This document shows, one piece after another, positions 13,312 through 26,700 of a stretch of 64,000 nt of DNA. Origin of the DNA: Leuctra nigra (lineage: Eukaryota > Arthropoda > Insecta > Plecoptera > Leuctridae); assembly GCA_934045905.1 (NCBI GenBank), contig OW203762.1:26568345-26632344 (forward strand), given 5' to 3'. Both the position numbers and the translations under genes were made by a program. Each line of letters starts with the position of its first letter. The stretch's first letter is position 1. Under the pieces are notes generated by a model that worked only from the letters and a program-made list of their open reading frames with translations, made no database searches and had not been told where the DNA came from.

Positions 13312-13688
13312 CATGGGCGCCCACAGGATTTCTGCCAGGTGGGGGCAGGTCAAGGAAAACAATATTTTACAAGTTTAAGGGGGGTGTGGGGGGGCGCGCC
13401 CCCCACCCTGCCCCGCAGGGCGTTTTTTGGTTTTTGGACACTTTGAAATCAATTTTGAGACGTTTTGAGGTGTATTTTGTTGAAATATTCAATATTTTTT
13501 AATTATTGCACTTTGGGGTGGTGGGGGACATGTTCAAAACTGCCCCGCAGGGCATTTTTTGGATTTTTTACACTGTGAAATCAATTTTTTTTAGTTCTTT
13601 TGATTACAAAATGATACTTTATGTTTTCCTGACATCCAGGGGGGGGGGGGCAAGCGCCCCCCCTTGCCCCCCCCTGCGGGCGCCCATG
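13312..13688. mobile_element. hAT-type non-autonomous element (377 bp)
   Basis: Termini CATGGGCGCCC and GGGCGCCCATG with the exact 8 bp duplication AGTGTGAC (13304-13311, 13689-13696). The interior has G-runs, C-runs and the motif CCCCGCAGGGCGTTTTTTGG. Confidence 0.92.
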
Positions 13689-14731
13689 AGTGTGACCTAT
13701 ATCGCGTCAGTAACAGAAAAAATAAAAAATTATGTAAAAAATCAAGACGCTTTCTCAATTATAAAATAAATTACAACATTCTTCCAACCCATTTCCAGTT
13801 CAGCGGACGGAAAGTGAGAAACGTGTTCCAGATAAAATAGCCGTTACAAAATCCAATTTTATTTAAAAATACGCACTGTCATCGCACACCAACTCGTATA
13901 AATATTCCCATACCAATCAATAATCATGCATCATACCAACATTGTAAAAAAACATTTACTTAATATCGAAGTCTTCGGTTCGAATCTTGAACCCAGTCGC
14001 GTTCCATCAAAGTCACGAACCCATAAACAATATTTGCATAACCTCGTTCCAATTTAGCAACCTATCAACAGGTCATCAATCGCCTGTCACCCTCCCACGT
14101 GATCAGTCATCCGCCGTTAATACGTGCGTCGTTAATGTCCCTTCCTTTGCTGCTGCCGCCATCTTCCCTCGTTATCATCAGGGATAATAAACCTTGAGAT
14201 CTTTGTGTCTGCTTTCAAATACTTCTGATGTTTTTGCATATTTTCTCATTGATTGACAGCAATACGTTCTGACATTTATTACGTCACGAACAAGATAGGG
14301 CGCAGCTTTGTGCAAGCACTTACAAGAGTAGAAAATAGTAAAACAATATAACTCATTGGCGTTGTTTTGACCTGAGAATTACTTGATTATTATTCTATGC
14401 AAGTCTCTTGTGGATTTTCGGCGAGTTTTGACTTGAATGATTATCTGACAGAGAGTTACTGATCATTTTCAAGTTTCAAAATAAAATTAGTGTTGCCAAA
14501 AAAAATCGATGCACATTCAATACCTTGATAACTTTCAATTATGATTAATGTGAACTCCAGGAATGTGATCCTCAAAATGAAAGAAAAGCATGTAATTAAA
14601 TAGTAATTAGTCGTTCTGTTCACACAGCTGGCTGTGCTGTGAATATCACAAGAGGCGATTCATTATATTGATCATAATCCAGAGAAACAAAGCATAGAAA
14701 GTTATCCTTAACCATTACCATATTAATCTTA

Positions 14732-14890
14732 AGCCCCATTTACACGGTGCAATTTCTTGAACAACTTCTGTGTCACATTAGTTCTGCACATGTGCAGATT
14801 CCCTTTATCATCTCAAATTTGATACTGAGCACGAGCAGAACCACTGTGGCACAGAAGTTGTTCAAGAAATTGCACCGTGTAAATGGGGCT
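14732..14890. mobile_element. PIF/Harbinger-like MITE (159 bp)
   Basis: AGCCCCATTTACACGGTGCA and its inverted copy at the right end form termini of about 39 bp. TTA direct repeats flank it (14729-14731, 14891-14893). Confidence 0.85.
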
Positions 14891-14894
14891 TTAA

Positions 14895-15700
14895 ACTATT
14901 GTCCTGACTATTGAGACCTTCATAATTTTATGAAAGTACAAAAAGGTATAGTTATTTATAAGTATTATTACTGGCGTATGGAGCAAGATTAAAAAGGAAC
15001 TTGACTCCTTCATCTGTTATCAAACTATCCAGAAATAGTAACCTTTATCATCTAATTGATGATAACAAAAGCTGTAAGAATGCACCGAGTAGTTTTAACA
15101 AGAAATCGTCAGATGCGAACGCCATTCCATTGACATTTCGATGTACAAAATGACAAGTTCAGTTATCAGATCATGACCAAATATGTACGACATCAAGGAA
15201 GTTCGTATCTACTTTGTTTTGCAATTTGATAAAATACTTTGACAAGTGTTTCATATAAAATTAAAAAATAGAGGTATTTACGTAGAGAGATTTACATAGA
15301 GGTATTTGACGTGACTAATGTTATGTATGTAACCAATCTAGTCAAATAAAATAAAATAAATTAAAAAAAAACATTTTATTCGTTGTATCACTTTCAAAAT
15401 ATCTCTTCTTGAAAAGAGGCAAAACAACTACAGTTGTAAAAGTTATTTACAAATAAGAATAGTTTATCAAATAAAAGTCAGAAGCGAGAAAGATTTACAT
15501 GTCTAAATTTAGGTAATAGCCTACCACAAGACCTTGCCATCTGTAACAGTTTGCAGTGCAAGTTCGTATTTGAAGTGAGCACACCTCAGAAATAGATAGT
15601 GCCTACTGACTTTCTCTATTTCATTTTTGATATGCAAATTAGTGATACTTTTTGTATTATCGTGATAATTTTAGTAATTCCATTTAAAAGACTATGTAGT
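14895..15700. other. Non-coding stretch, start of receptor intron 1
   Basis: AT-rich. Nothing recognised before the exon donor at 15717. Confidence 0.5.
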
Positions 15701-15717
15701 TGTAGTAACGTACTCAC

Positions 15718-16189
15718 CAATACTGTATTCACACGTAGGCCCGAAGAGCGCGTGAATGCAGTCATTAGCATACGCATCCACCGCTCTCGCCGGTCCATAC
15801 ACAGCATCACACTTATCATCTTTCGGCAAGAACTTCATCTGAACATACGTCGGTAAGATCTCGTCCTCTTGAACTCTCTCAGCGGCCAACTCGAGAGCCG
15901 GTATCACTCGATCAAGCGTGATCAGAAACTTCTCGTCATCTTTCGGCAGGATGACGGCGATGCGAATCTCACATCGAGTTGAATTGTCCCACCGACAAAG
16001 TTCCATACATTCACGATGGTTGTCCACTCCAAGATCCAGCTCGCAAGAACGATTTGACTTGTTGTCGGCGGTGAAGGTAGAGAGTTTAACGGCGCTTGAA
16101 TAACAAACACAGTGCATTATTGTCAAGACGAGGGCCACGAAAAGCCACGGCGAGCCGCGACCAATGACTTCAATTACGCAAATCATCAC
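15718..16189 (-). CDS. First coding exon of a natriuretic-peptide-receptor-like / receptor guanylate cyclase ectodomain (partial)
   Basis: This exon encodes 157 residues plus one base. It starts at ATG 16189 and ends at a strong donor (GTGAGT, plus strand 15712-15717), phase 1. Residues about 11-30 are hydrophobic and look like a signal peptide, so the product is probably secreted or a type I membrane receptor. Cysteine-containing sequence follows, then a block with ILPKDD, DRVIPALELAAERV and FGPTCEY. These match the start of the ANF-receptor ligand-binding fold in NPR-C and in receptor guanylate cyclases, where a similar GPxCEY motif occurs. The extracellular remainder, membrane segment and any kinase-homology or cyclase domain must lie leftwards, beyond the window or in unrecognised exons, so clearance receptor and cyclase receptor cannot be told apart. 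The reading frame continues past the donor into nonsense, which supports splicing. Identification rests on motif memory without an alignment. Confidence 0.72.
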
Positions 16190-16822
16190 TCGAGATTTCT
16201 AATTAAGTTATCCTTTCAAAACACCGTCGTTTCTTAGTTATCAGTTATTATTTCGCGCATACGTTTCAACACCTCGCGATCCAATGATCCATTTCTCAAT
16301 AGGTAAACTGTATTATAGTCACTCAAATGTCATATCCAGGCGTTAATTAAAATTGCGAATCGTGATTGTTTATTTAATTATTTGCGATATTGCGTCAGGA
16401 TTTGACAGAAGGTCCTCAAATGATAAGCTCCAGTATGAACTCAATTGATGTTTGTCTAATACAGAAGCTTGTGCAATTTCAAATGTCATATAATTAAAAC
16501 AAACCCAATGTGTCAGAGATAACAGTTATTCCAGGTTTGCATAGTCTAAGGAAATTTCAATTCATCTTTCAAAGATTTGTGTTCTCATTTTACGCATATT
16601 CACCACGTAACTCATTAATATCATATAAATTCACATAACATTGAAAGATGAATGTGCGAATATTGCGTGTGTATTATTTTAATCAATTAAAACTTGATTC
16701 GATTTAACGTTTTTATCCTCATGGTCGATCGGTATCTTCCATTCATTATCGTTACACAAACTTCCATTATTATATTTACTCAGTAATATAATATAATTTC
16801 CACTATCACTTTATCAGGTACA

Positions 16823-17020
16823 GAAGTCTCAACTCCTGATCCTACGCAATCACACGCAGCCTTGAGAGACGTCATCCTCTACATGGATCGGCGTCACGAC
16901 GCTGACGAACTCGGGCACGTCAGAACGACGCCGCGGACGAACACTGACTGATGAACCCTTCGCACAACGACGCCCCTGTAGCAGACGACGCATCAATTCA
17001 GCGGCGAAAATAACTCACAA
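16823..17020 (-). promoter_or_regulatory. Candidate promoter / 5' UTR of the receptor gene
   Basis: This is a GC-richer island in AT-rich surroundings, about 0.7 kb upstream of the receptor start codon. On the minus strand it carries two overlapping TCAGT motifs (plus strand 16943-16951), which fit the arthropod initiator element. A possible splice donor lies near 16823. It could be an untranslated first exon. This is inference from composition and the initiator motif only. Confidence 0.3.
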
Positions 17021-20000
17021 GATAAGAAACTATGACGATTGATTTGATAAGACAGTCTTATCTAGAAGTGATTCTTCGGTGTTTGTCGAGTGTGGACTTT
17101 TTATAATGAGGTGTTTCTTTTTTTTCGAGGAGAACTGACCATGAATTGTAATCTTTTTGGGATGATGGGATGCGATGCGCCATGTGGCAAACGAGAGAAA
17201 TATTGAAAAGCGATGAAAAAGGATCGTCAGAAATTCTTCATCTCTCTAAAAGGAAAATGTTTTTTTGAAATCTTCAGATGGTGAAAGAAATGTGTTATTC
17301 GCTTTGAAACTCAAAAGTCGTCTTGTTTTGTGAAAGCCCTTTTCATTTATCATCAAATCCTTATTTTGACTTTCATGATTAATTTTTAGAAACGTGGCAA
17401 AGAAGCACGAAGTTGTATTAAAAAGTTTAGCTCGAGTAAGAGAAAACTTTTCTTCACCTGGAAAACCGAATTATAACAACTAATAAAAGACGAAGAAAGT
17501 AGAGACATTCCGCAGCGACTTGCTTGAGCCTTTGAAAGCAACTTTTACAATACAATGCTAACATAACAACAGTATAAAACACGAGTCAGAGAAGTTTTCC
17601 ATGTTACTTATCTCACTGTAAGCCATGGACATTAACTTTTATTCCACAGTCCTTTCACATACCATTCGTAATTTCCTTCGTCGTACCTTGCATTTTCTCG
17701 CATTTCTCATCGTTTCAAACATTTCGTTTTTGCTCATTAGAAAATGTATATTAAAAAATATATAACAATTCTTCGTTAAAGGGAACAGTCCTTTCTTCCA
17801 ACATCTAAATCCAAAATAGTTATGCAAACGCACTTCTTGCAAAAATAATGTTTGATTTTGTCGTCTTGTACCGAAAAAAGCCCGAATCGTAAATGATCCC
17901 TCAAACTCTGTTTAACCGATCAAGCTGAAAAATTAAAAAAATTAAATGATATTTGATCGTTTTTAGCATATTTTTTGGGCACAGACAGTAGAAACAATAA
18001 AGCGATATTTTTATTATCTTCCTGTTGACGGGAACTGTACAAGTAAATGTTTGCTTTATTTTTAATCCTTGATTACATCCATGTCCATAAGCTTGGTGCT
18101 ACTGCGTGACTGAATTATGAAGGGATTATTGTATGGAGATTATGAAAGAGCGCAAGAATAATGATGTACCTACCTATACTCGCAAGTGCGAATACATTGG
18201 AATTGGACCCACGATTTAACGATTCCGGTGGAACTACACTACAACCAATTTTAGCAACTTTTACTACACTACAACTACTATGAAGCAACTACACACACTA
18301 CAACCTTATCTACAAGCTACGAGTAACTACTGTAGTTGTGTGTACAACTTCACTCAAGGCCTATACTGTGACTGCACTACAACTACTAATTCTGACTGCA
18401 TTGAATGTGTCTGCATTCTCTGCAGGTACCTACATTATTTTTAAATAGACGAAGTTATTAAAATTGGCAGTGGAATTATTTTAAAACATTTTTTAAAATA
18501 GTTTTTATCGCACCTGTAAGGTATCTATTTGTCTTTATTTGTATTTTCTTTATTTCTTTATTTGTCGGTATCTCCTGTCTTTATTTGCGTTGTATGTTTG
18601 TATTCTGTGAGTTGTGACCATTTTTAGTAATAAATAGGAGTTGAACAAAATACAAATGAAAAAATTCGACTACACTACCCACTTTTAATGAGAATAAAAC
18701 TGACACCAAAAGCTTGGAGCAAGCAGCTTTCCCAGTAATTACTTCAAGAGCTTTTTGTTGTAGGCACTGTCAACGGTATTACGAGTATTTCAGACGAAAG
18801 ATATTCCCGAATAATCACAATCAGATAATTTAATCAGGACCAGAATGAATTCTATTTTTAGATGAAGCAAGAGAGCAGATGCTTGTATATTGATATGAGA
18901 TTGAAATATTGTAACAATAAAAGAGAACAGGTGTGTACGCAGCGGGCAATACGTAATAAATATAGCTTAAAACTTACTAGAGGTTAAAGTCTGGTAGCAA
19001 TAGCAATCGATATGAGCCATGCAGTTTGTCTGAACAGTTTGAGTAGATAATGCTCCAACGACAATGCTTAAATAAGATAAACATTGACAAGATTAAAGTA
19101 AAATCATGACATGAAAGGGTTTCATTTCAAGGGCATATCGAAGATGCTAATTATAAAATAATTGGCACTTTTTATTGATTATACTACTGGTAAGTGGTGT
19201 ATTCGCGCATCCGCCCACCAATTGTCTGTAAAATTGTGAAATAATATGGTTTGTAAGGTCATGTAGTTCGATCTGAAATTACACATTTAAATTATTTTAA
19301 TAGCCAACTCAACGCTATTAAAAGGTCTATTGAAGTCTAAAAATAAATAACTACACTGCGGTAAAAATGCTAAATACTGTGAAAATTTCAATGTATAGCT
19401 AATAAAACTCAATTTTAAATGAAACTCTGGAATTAAATTAAAATATTTCGCCCGCGAACATAGCATAGGTATTTCTTCAATCTACAGTTTGCAAATCTCC
19501 GATGAATTCTGGATTCCTTCACACGTACCTACTCGACAAGATATCATCACGCCACATGGTTCACACCATCTGGACCACACCGCTCAGGAATCCGAATGTC
19601 GCCGACCACTAAGTCCGGAACATTAATTAGAAGCACGCCTGGAGTGTAATCCTATCTTCCAGCGAACAATCAGATATTTTACATATTTGCTTTATTCATC
19701 AGCAGCGACTGTTCACTTGTATGACGGAGAAAGCGGTGGCGATTTGTTTAGAGTTTATTCATGTGGAACTATGATAAACTTTACAGTTCAAATACCAATT
19801 ACGAAAATAAAATACACCTACGAAATAATGCCTGGAGCTGTCAGAATTTCATGGCTGTTTTAGCAATAACGATAAAGGACCTTAATTAAAATGTCAGTTG
19901 AACTTGAAATTACTGTAGGAAATTCAAATCAGGGATATTTGGCTTTATTTTTCAATTTAATTTAAGCTAGTGTAATTTTTATTCATCTTAGAGGAGTTTT

Positions 20001-20070
20001 TTCCACCTTTACCATCAAATTAAATAAAATTAAGTTGATGAATACAATCTCTTTGGGTACTTATTAAGTT
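17020..20070. other. Intergenic stretch
   Basis: AT-rich. A low-complexity patch rich in CTACAACTAC occurs at about 18230-18400. No gene supported. Confidence 0.5.
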
Positions 20071-20074
20071 ATTT

Positions 20075-20173
20075 TATATCTTTACTTGATCTCATTTTGA
20101 CCGAATTCATCTCACTGACATAAGTAGCATTACCAAAATGAATTCGGTCGAAATTAGATCAATAAAAGATATA
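20075..20173. repeat. Hairpin repeat, GAATTCGGTC family, copy 2
   Basis: Arms TATATCTTTACTTGATC... and inverted ...GATCAATAAAAGATATA, with the shared core GACCGAATTCAT. It lies directly left of the Helitron-like repeat at 20198. Confidence 0.7.
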
Positions 20174-20197
20174 GAATAAGTATGTACCTATAGGTAA

Positions 20198-21186
20198 CTA
20201 GGAAAACGCTCAGTGTAACGCACGCGTTGATGAGCGAGCACAGAACATGCAACATCCCCATAGTAACGATGCACGACACGGCACAAGACGATTTTCTCTG
20301 CAATTTTTCAATCTCCATAATACTCTGGATGAATAACAGATCCATTGTGTCGTGAAGTCTTACCTACATACCTTCTCCAGAAATCTCTTGTGACATCCCA
20401 TACTAAACTCGTAAAATTACAATTAATACTTGACTGATTGGGCTTACAATATGTAAAATTTAATATTAAGTTGGTCTTGATCACCATGCAAAATTTGAAC
20501 TTAATGTGAACATTTTTATTGTCGACCAATCAGAAGACATTATTTAAACTTAAACCAATTAGAGGATTTGGCCTTCGTACTGCATCCGATTTTATGCGCT
20601 AGCTCAAAAATGCTTTCATTTTACTGTACATTGTGGATAGCTTGGCTGCTCTACAGGCCTTGCCTTGGAACAGAAGCTTAAAGAAGGCAGGGATGACAAT
20701 TTAGTATACATTTTTCAAGATTATGGAATAAAATGACCTTAAAATGACAAAACTTTTGAAAATAACGATATCTAAAATGTTGGTACCAATGACCACGCGA
20801 AGTTTCAAGTTGATCGGTCAATCTGTTCTAGTTTAAATGTCAAAAATCACATGAAAAATGGTTTTAAATTTGAACCAATAGGAGGATTTGGCTGAAACTT
20901 TTTATGATTGGGTACAATGTTGGTTGCAATGTTTTTGCTAAATTTCAAATTGATCGAAGCACCCAATCGAAAGATAATTTTTTTTAAATTTGAACCAATC
21001 ACGGGAGCCCATTCAAAAACGATCCCAGGGACCGCATAGATTACGTAAGTATGTGTACAAAATTTCAGATCGATTGCTTGAGCGGTTTGACCTGGGCTGT
21101 GACCACAAAAAAAAAAAAAAAAAAAAACAAACACACAGAGAAAGTGCCATAAGAGTACCGTGGTGACGCTCGCTACGCTCGCTCAA
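20198..21186. mobile_element. Helitron-like 1 kb dispersed repeat, copy B
   Basis: Starts CTAGGAAAACGCTCAGTGTA and ends ACGCTCGCTACGCTCGCTCAA. Read in reverse, it ends hairpin (AACGC...GCGTT), TTTTCCTAG, then T, which fits a Helitron 3' end. There are no inverted termini, no target duplication and no open frame of note. An A-run lies near 21110. Confidence 0.6.
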
Positions 21187-21216
21187 TTAAGTACCAACCT
21201 TGAAGTCATTAATATA

Positions 21217-22139
21217 CTAGGAAAACGCTCTGTATAACGCGTTGATGATCGAGCACGGACACGCGCAACACCTCGAACCGAAAATATGTCGATCGAAAAT
21301 ATCATTAAAAGCCAATAATTCTCTAAATTCGTCAGACTTGTAGGTATAAAAATCTCAAAATATTCCTAAAGTATTAGTCCCAATAGCCATGCAAAGTTTT
21401 AAGTTGATCGATTGAACCTTTATGATTAAAATGTTCCTTGTTAAAATTCAAAAATCATAGGATATATTTAAAAAAATATACCTGGGACCACTCATATGAT
21501 AAAAGTGTGTGTACTTACACAGTATTAGACGATCTTTTGAACGGTCATATCAGTTTCATACGTTTGAAAGTTTCTGCTCTAACCACCTTGGAACTATAAA
21601 GAGTCGAAGAAGCCGTGATCAACATTTTCGAGAAATTTGACAGATAACACGTAAAATGTCAGTAAAATGTCAATAACTTTTGGATTTAAACACAGATAAG
21701 TCTGAAAATTGTCAAAAATACAGATAATGTTGGTCCCAATGACCATGCAAAGTTTTAAGTTGATCGGTCGTACGGTTCTAGTTTAAATTTCAAAAAGCAT
21801 ATGAAAGATTTTTTTAAATTTTAACCAATGGGAGGATTTGGCTGAAACTTTGTATGATTGGGTAAAATGTTAGTGGTAATGACTTGTCAAAATTTCAAAT
21901 TGATAAAACAACCCAATCGAAAGATATTTTTTTTTTAAATTGGAACCAATCACGGGATCCCGTTCAAAAACGATCCCAGGGACCGCATAGAGTACGTAAG
22001 TATGTGTACAAAATTTCAGATTGATTGCTTGAGCGGTTTGTCCTGGAGTGTGACCACAAAAAAAAATACAAAAAAACAAACAAACACACAGAGAAAGTGC
22101 CATAAGAGTACCGTGGTGACGCTCGCTACGCTCGCTCAA
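21217..22139. mobile_element. Helitron-like dispersed repeat, copy C
   Basis: Same ends and same internal blocks as copy B (for example GTTTTAAGTTGATCGGTC and GAGAAAGTGCCATAAGAGTA). It lies 30 bp after copy B in the same orientation. Confidence 0.6.
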
Positions 22140-22465
22140 TAATATGTTTATAAAAAATAATGAACTAGCTTGATACAAAACATTTTAAAAAAATTCATAG
22201 TTCCTCATGATCATACAATAATGTAGATTCTCATGTAAAACCCTGTCTTGTATGCTCCTCTGATATTAGTATCTTCTTCAGGCATGGAAGAGTAAAAGAG
22301 CAAATTTTATATCCAGCTAGATATGAATATTTATTTCGGTTAACAAGACTATACAATTCTGTTGCATGCATCTACCTTTAAAATGACGAGGAAAATGTAG
22401 GTCATATTTAGAGATTGTGATGATTTGATCAAATTGGTCAAGACTCAAATGGCGTCAATTGTAAG

Positions 22466-22560
22466 CCAGGCGCGTAGGTACACAATAAGGTGTTGAATTT
22501 CAGTCATGAATTTGGTGTATTTCTATGCCATATGAAAACTTTTTAAAACTATTTTTACTT
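22466..22560. mobile_element. End fragment of the CAGGCGCGTAGG family
   Basis: CCAGGCGCGTAGGTACAC, then the TTTCAG...AATTTGGTG...ATTTCTATGCC stretch also found at about 46887-46912. Confidence 0.55.
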
Positions 22561-23490
22561 GACAAACAAATTGATAAAAACGATTATGGGAATTGAATCA
22601 GACGGAGGCTAAAATTCGCAGAGAACACTGAGTGTACAAAGTCGTTTGTGCCAATCCATGTCAATTTCATGTTACGCCAGGTTGCGGTTCAGCAGCATCA
22701 AGTTCAACATTTGAATTTAATAAAGAGTGTGAACTGATGTTCGAACAGTCGTGGGATATTTGTCTATGAAACCTTGGATACAGCACACTCTTCCCCAATC
22801 ACATTTTAAAAATCCAACATCTGACACCAAATGTAGAATTAATAATATTCTATATTTTACTGATTTACCTAGTTTTGAAAAATTTTAATTTCGATTTTTT
22901 CCCAGCAAGTAAAATTATATACAATTCATTTCAAGTTAGCTCATTCTTGGTTGTGCTCATTTCATAATAGTACTACACTACCTTTTATAAGGACATTTCA
23001 GCGCCTAAGGGCAAATGGCAAATGCAATCGCCAATAAAACGTTGTCTACACCTCAGAAATGGGAATTTCTTTGCGCCTCTATTGCTATGAGTGAGGTAGA
23101 GGTAGTGCCAGAAAAATAGCCAAAATTAGTGTTGAAAATAGGAATTCCATACAGAAAATAGTTTTTTCGCTGTTGCAAATTCCTTTAAATGCGAAATCTA
23201 ATGTGGCTGTTTTAAATACCAATTGGGTATTCTTTATAATTAATTAAATGTAACACAAGTTTTGATGTAGGATGAGTGTTAAATTATACATATGTCAACA
23301 GTATCAGTCAATTTCATTAAGTAGTATCTAGTATACCTACTTGTAAGTAGGTCATACACGTCATAACATACTCAGTGTATGCCATTGTTTATTAAGTATA
23401 GTGATATCTTGAATTGAATGTCTCCCATCAAAAATATCTTACTAGGATTAAAGGGTGAAAACAAATAAATTAATAATAATACATTACTGA
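22560..23490. other. Intergenic stretch downstream of RPGRIP1L
   Basis: No gene recognised between the poly(A) signal and the repeat fragment at 22466. Confidence 0.5.
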
Positions 23491-23493
23491 GTT

Positions 23494-23499
23494 TTTATT
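23494..23499 (-). terminator. Poly(A) signal of RPGRIP1L
   Basis: AATAAA on the minus strand, about 72 nt after the stop codon. It is the first canonical hexamer downstream. Confidence 0.6.
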
Positions 23500-23570
23500 G
23501 TGCTTCACTCAAAACATAGGTACTATGTGTGTTAATACTTAAAAAAACATTGGTACAAAATAGTGGTACA

Positions 23571-23724
23571 TCAATTGGAAGGAATGAAGTCTTGGATGCC
23601 TAAGATGGACAGAGTGAGAGTGCCCATGGTGTTCTTCTTTCCGTCGCTGCTGTAGACAGGCGCATTATATTCGACCAGGTCCTTTTGCTGGCTGAGCACG
23701 TCACGCATGTCCACTTCAACAAAC
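23571..23724 (-). CDS. RPGRIP1L: RPGRIP1L exon 20 (stop codon)
   Basis: Encodes GFVEVDMRDVLSQQKDLVEY, a short DGKK turn, then MGTLTLSILGIQDF before TGA at 23571. It parallels the last beta strands of the vertebrate RID (HVDLADMFQEGRDLIEQN ... GKLRVTVEAL). The acceptor is TTGCTTCAG/G. Confidence 0.9.
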
Positions 23725-26700
23725 CTGAAGCAAGGCAATCAGAGCGTCAATGAACAACTCAGAGAAATGTACTACTCGTGTAAAAACAACTCGATATTTA
23801 TCATAAAAATGTACAGTTGTTTGTTTTTAATGTTCAAACTACAAAGCTGTTTGTGTTGATTGAATTACAAAAATACTTTTATGTACAGGAATAATAGTTT
23901 TCAAGATTTTTAATAGTATTTTAATTAACAGCATTCTTTTCGGTATAAGCATAGACATTGTATAGCCTTCGGCTTAACGCTATACAATGTCTATGGTATA
24001 AGTATACGAAACAAATAAGTACTTGGGTGAAGTATTATAAGATAGGACAGAAGCAGCAGGAGAGAAATTGACTGTTGGATAACACAAGCAAAGCGCCAAC
24101 ACAAAAGCTAAATTCTTTACGTTGGTCTCAGAAGCTACACTAAAAATATTTGTATAATGTGGTATGTAGTGAGGAGTCTTCTCACTTATGTGTCGGAATC
24201 ATGAGATTTGACGAAGTGGAACAAAGAAAGGTTTCTTGTGACGGAGATAGAATTCTTGCGGAGGCGCTGTGTCCCGACTTTATGAGGAAATTAGAGAAGG
24301 GATGGAGGAGGACAGGGTTGTATAAGAGATTGAAGAACGAAGGTTACAGTGGTATGGCTATATGAGAAGGATGGACTTGTAGAAGTGGGTGACACCAGGA
24401 CAGTGTTTCTGAGGACATCCGGCCATCTGGCCAGGTTAAAGAAGCTATGGTGAGGCGTCAATTGGAAGAGACGAATGGAAGGACAAAGATTCATTAGTGA
24501 CATCAAGTCAAATTTTATTCGAACCTTAAGACTACGGCCTCATGTACCTATTATGCCAACAATTTGGCACTGAAATTAAAAATATTTATAAGAAACTATT
24601 TCATGTTATGGATAGTTAAATCTACAAAAAATACCATAACTAAATATAAGTCATATCACATATAGAAAGAATATTGGTCGGCAATCTGGATAAATGATTG
24701 AAGAGCTGATTTCTCACCCGATCTCCTCGCAGTCTGCGATCTCGGCCTCTTCCATCACCGGTTCGCTGATGACTGTAAACTGAAGCACGGCCAGCTGCCA
24801 CGTCGCTGCCTTGGCCATCGCGTTTAGCCGTGTGCGCTTCTCGTGGCCCGTGCAGTTAAACGCTTAACACAACACAGTACACGTCATCACACTTGCTGTG
24901 ACCAGATTAGTATACAAACTACCTGCAAAACTGATGATAATTGATATGAAGATGTAAAATGTGAATTTGAAGTATCCTACCTTGCTATTAGCTTGCATTC
25001 CCACAATGTCATATTTGCAGATACTACTTAGATCGACAGGTCTCAAGGAAACAAATCGACTAAGGAGCATACGTTACTCAGTTATTTGATTCGTTATAAA
25101 TAATAAGATGATTCTGCTGTTCTCTGCAGAATTACTAAAATAAATACAGGTTAATTTAGTCTCCAAATAGTGGGAAATAGTGGCAAATAGTAAGTCTCCT
25201 AACTTTTACTTTAAAAAAATTACTAAAATAAATATGTGAAAGTTTCCTAAAGAGGATACCCTGAAATTTTTCAGAGGCACCAAATGAGTAACGAAATAAA
25301 GTCGTTACAAGTCCAAGCAGCCACTTGTAACTGTGAATCAGGATTGAACAAAGTGTCTTACTCTTGGTGTAGTTGAAGGTCATGAGTTGATTGAGAGGCT
25401 CGCTCGGGGTCTCCAGCTCCACGCCGCTCATGCCGAGGAACTTGTACTCCACGTAGACCTGATGGACGACGTTCTTCAGTCTCTCCAGTTCGCTCTTCTC
25501 CAGCTGGAGGGAGTGGATATCCACGCGGATGTCGTGCTTGTGCAGCTGGAACAACATGGCCCGGCCAATACAAACCTAGAAGTGTTCATTTCATGGAGAA
25601 ATATAAATCGGAAAATCTTACGGTTTTTGTTTGGGGATACCCAGTGCTTAATTTGGGCGCAAGCCTGGCTTACCCACCTTTTTTGGAGGGTAAGCCGGGC
25701 TTACGCACCTTTTTATATAAATGTTCTCTTTATTATTAATAACACTGTTAAATACAACACATTTGGTCGCCCTCTACAAACTTATTTTTCGTGGAGATAA
25801 ACATTGGTTCAAATATTTTACAAAAAGTGCAGAAACGCACCAAATTCATTCACAAATTCAAAAAAATTTTGGGGCTGCGTGCCCCGGACCCATGTTTTTT
25901 TTGGGGGGTTCTCCCCCCATTGATCCGTACGGTAATGCGTTTCCCATGACATTGTGGGGTGGGATTACCCCAAGATAGGTAGAATATATGGGTTACTCTA
26001 GAGATCTTGGGCTAATCCACCTTTTCTCATACAAATTAACCACTGGGGATACCGTACTGATAATTTCCCACAGTACCAACTTAAAGTGATATATTGAACA
26101 CATGTGAGTGTTTTCTTTACAATAGTTTTAAATTTCCTCTTTCATAATGTCATATTGTTATTTTCCAAGATTACGCAAGTAACCATGGCACCTTGATGAT
26201 TCTCAAAAGCCATGTTATTCTATTTCTAATATAGTATTTAAATGTAAATATTAACTCAAATATCTATGAACTATGAAAATTACTTCATGTTTTCTTATGC
26301 ACAGCCCTCCACATGCCCTTGTACAATATTGCCAGAAAAACATTATTTGAATTTGAAATAATAAGACGATTCTGATGTCTTCAGCACAATTCTGCTGTGG
26401 TAAACATTCAGTTCAAGTCCTCCAAATATTGACAATAATCATTCCTTACATTATTACATTATCAATTAGTTTAGTTTTTCATTTGTATTATAACCATGGA
26501 TGATTTTTCCTCTGTTATTATTTATTATTCTGTGACTTGATTGTGATAAAACTAATTGAGCAAGCAAAGCGAGCGACTCCTTTTGTTTCTTTTGGCACGG
26601 ACCTGTTTTTTTTTGTCCATTACTAACCGATACACGTAGGTTGCACAGTTTTACCGATCGATCTGAAATTTTTCACACATGTAAAGACCACCTTTTCTTA

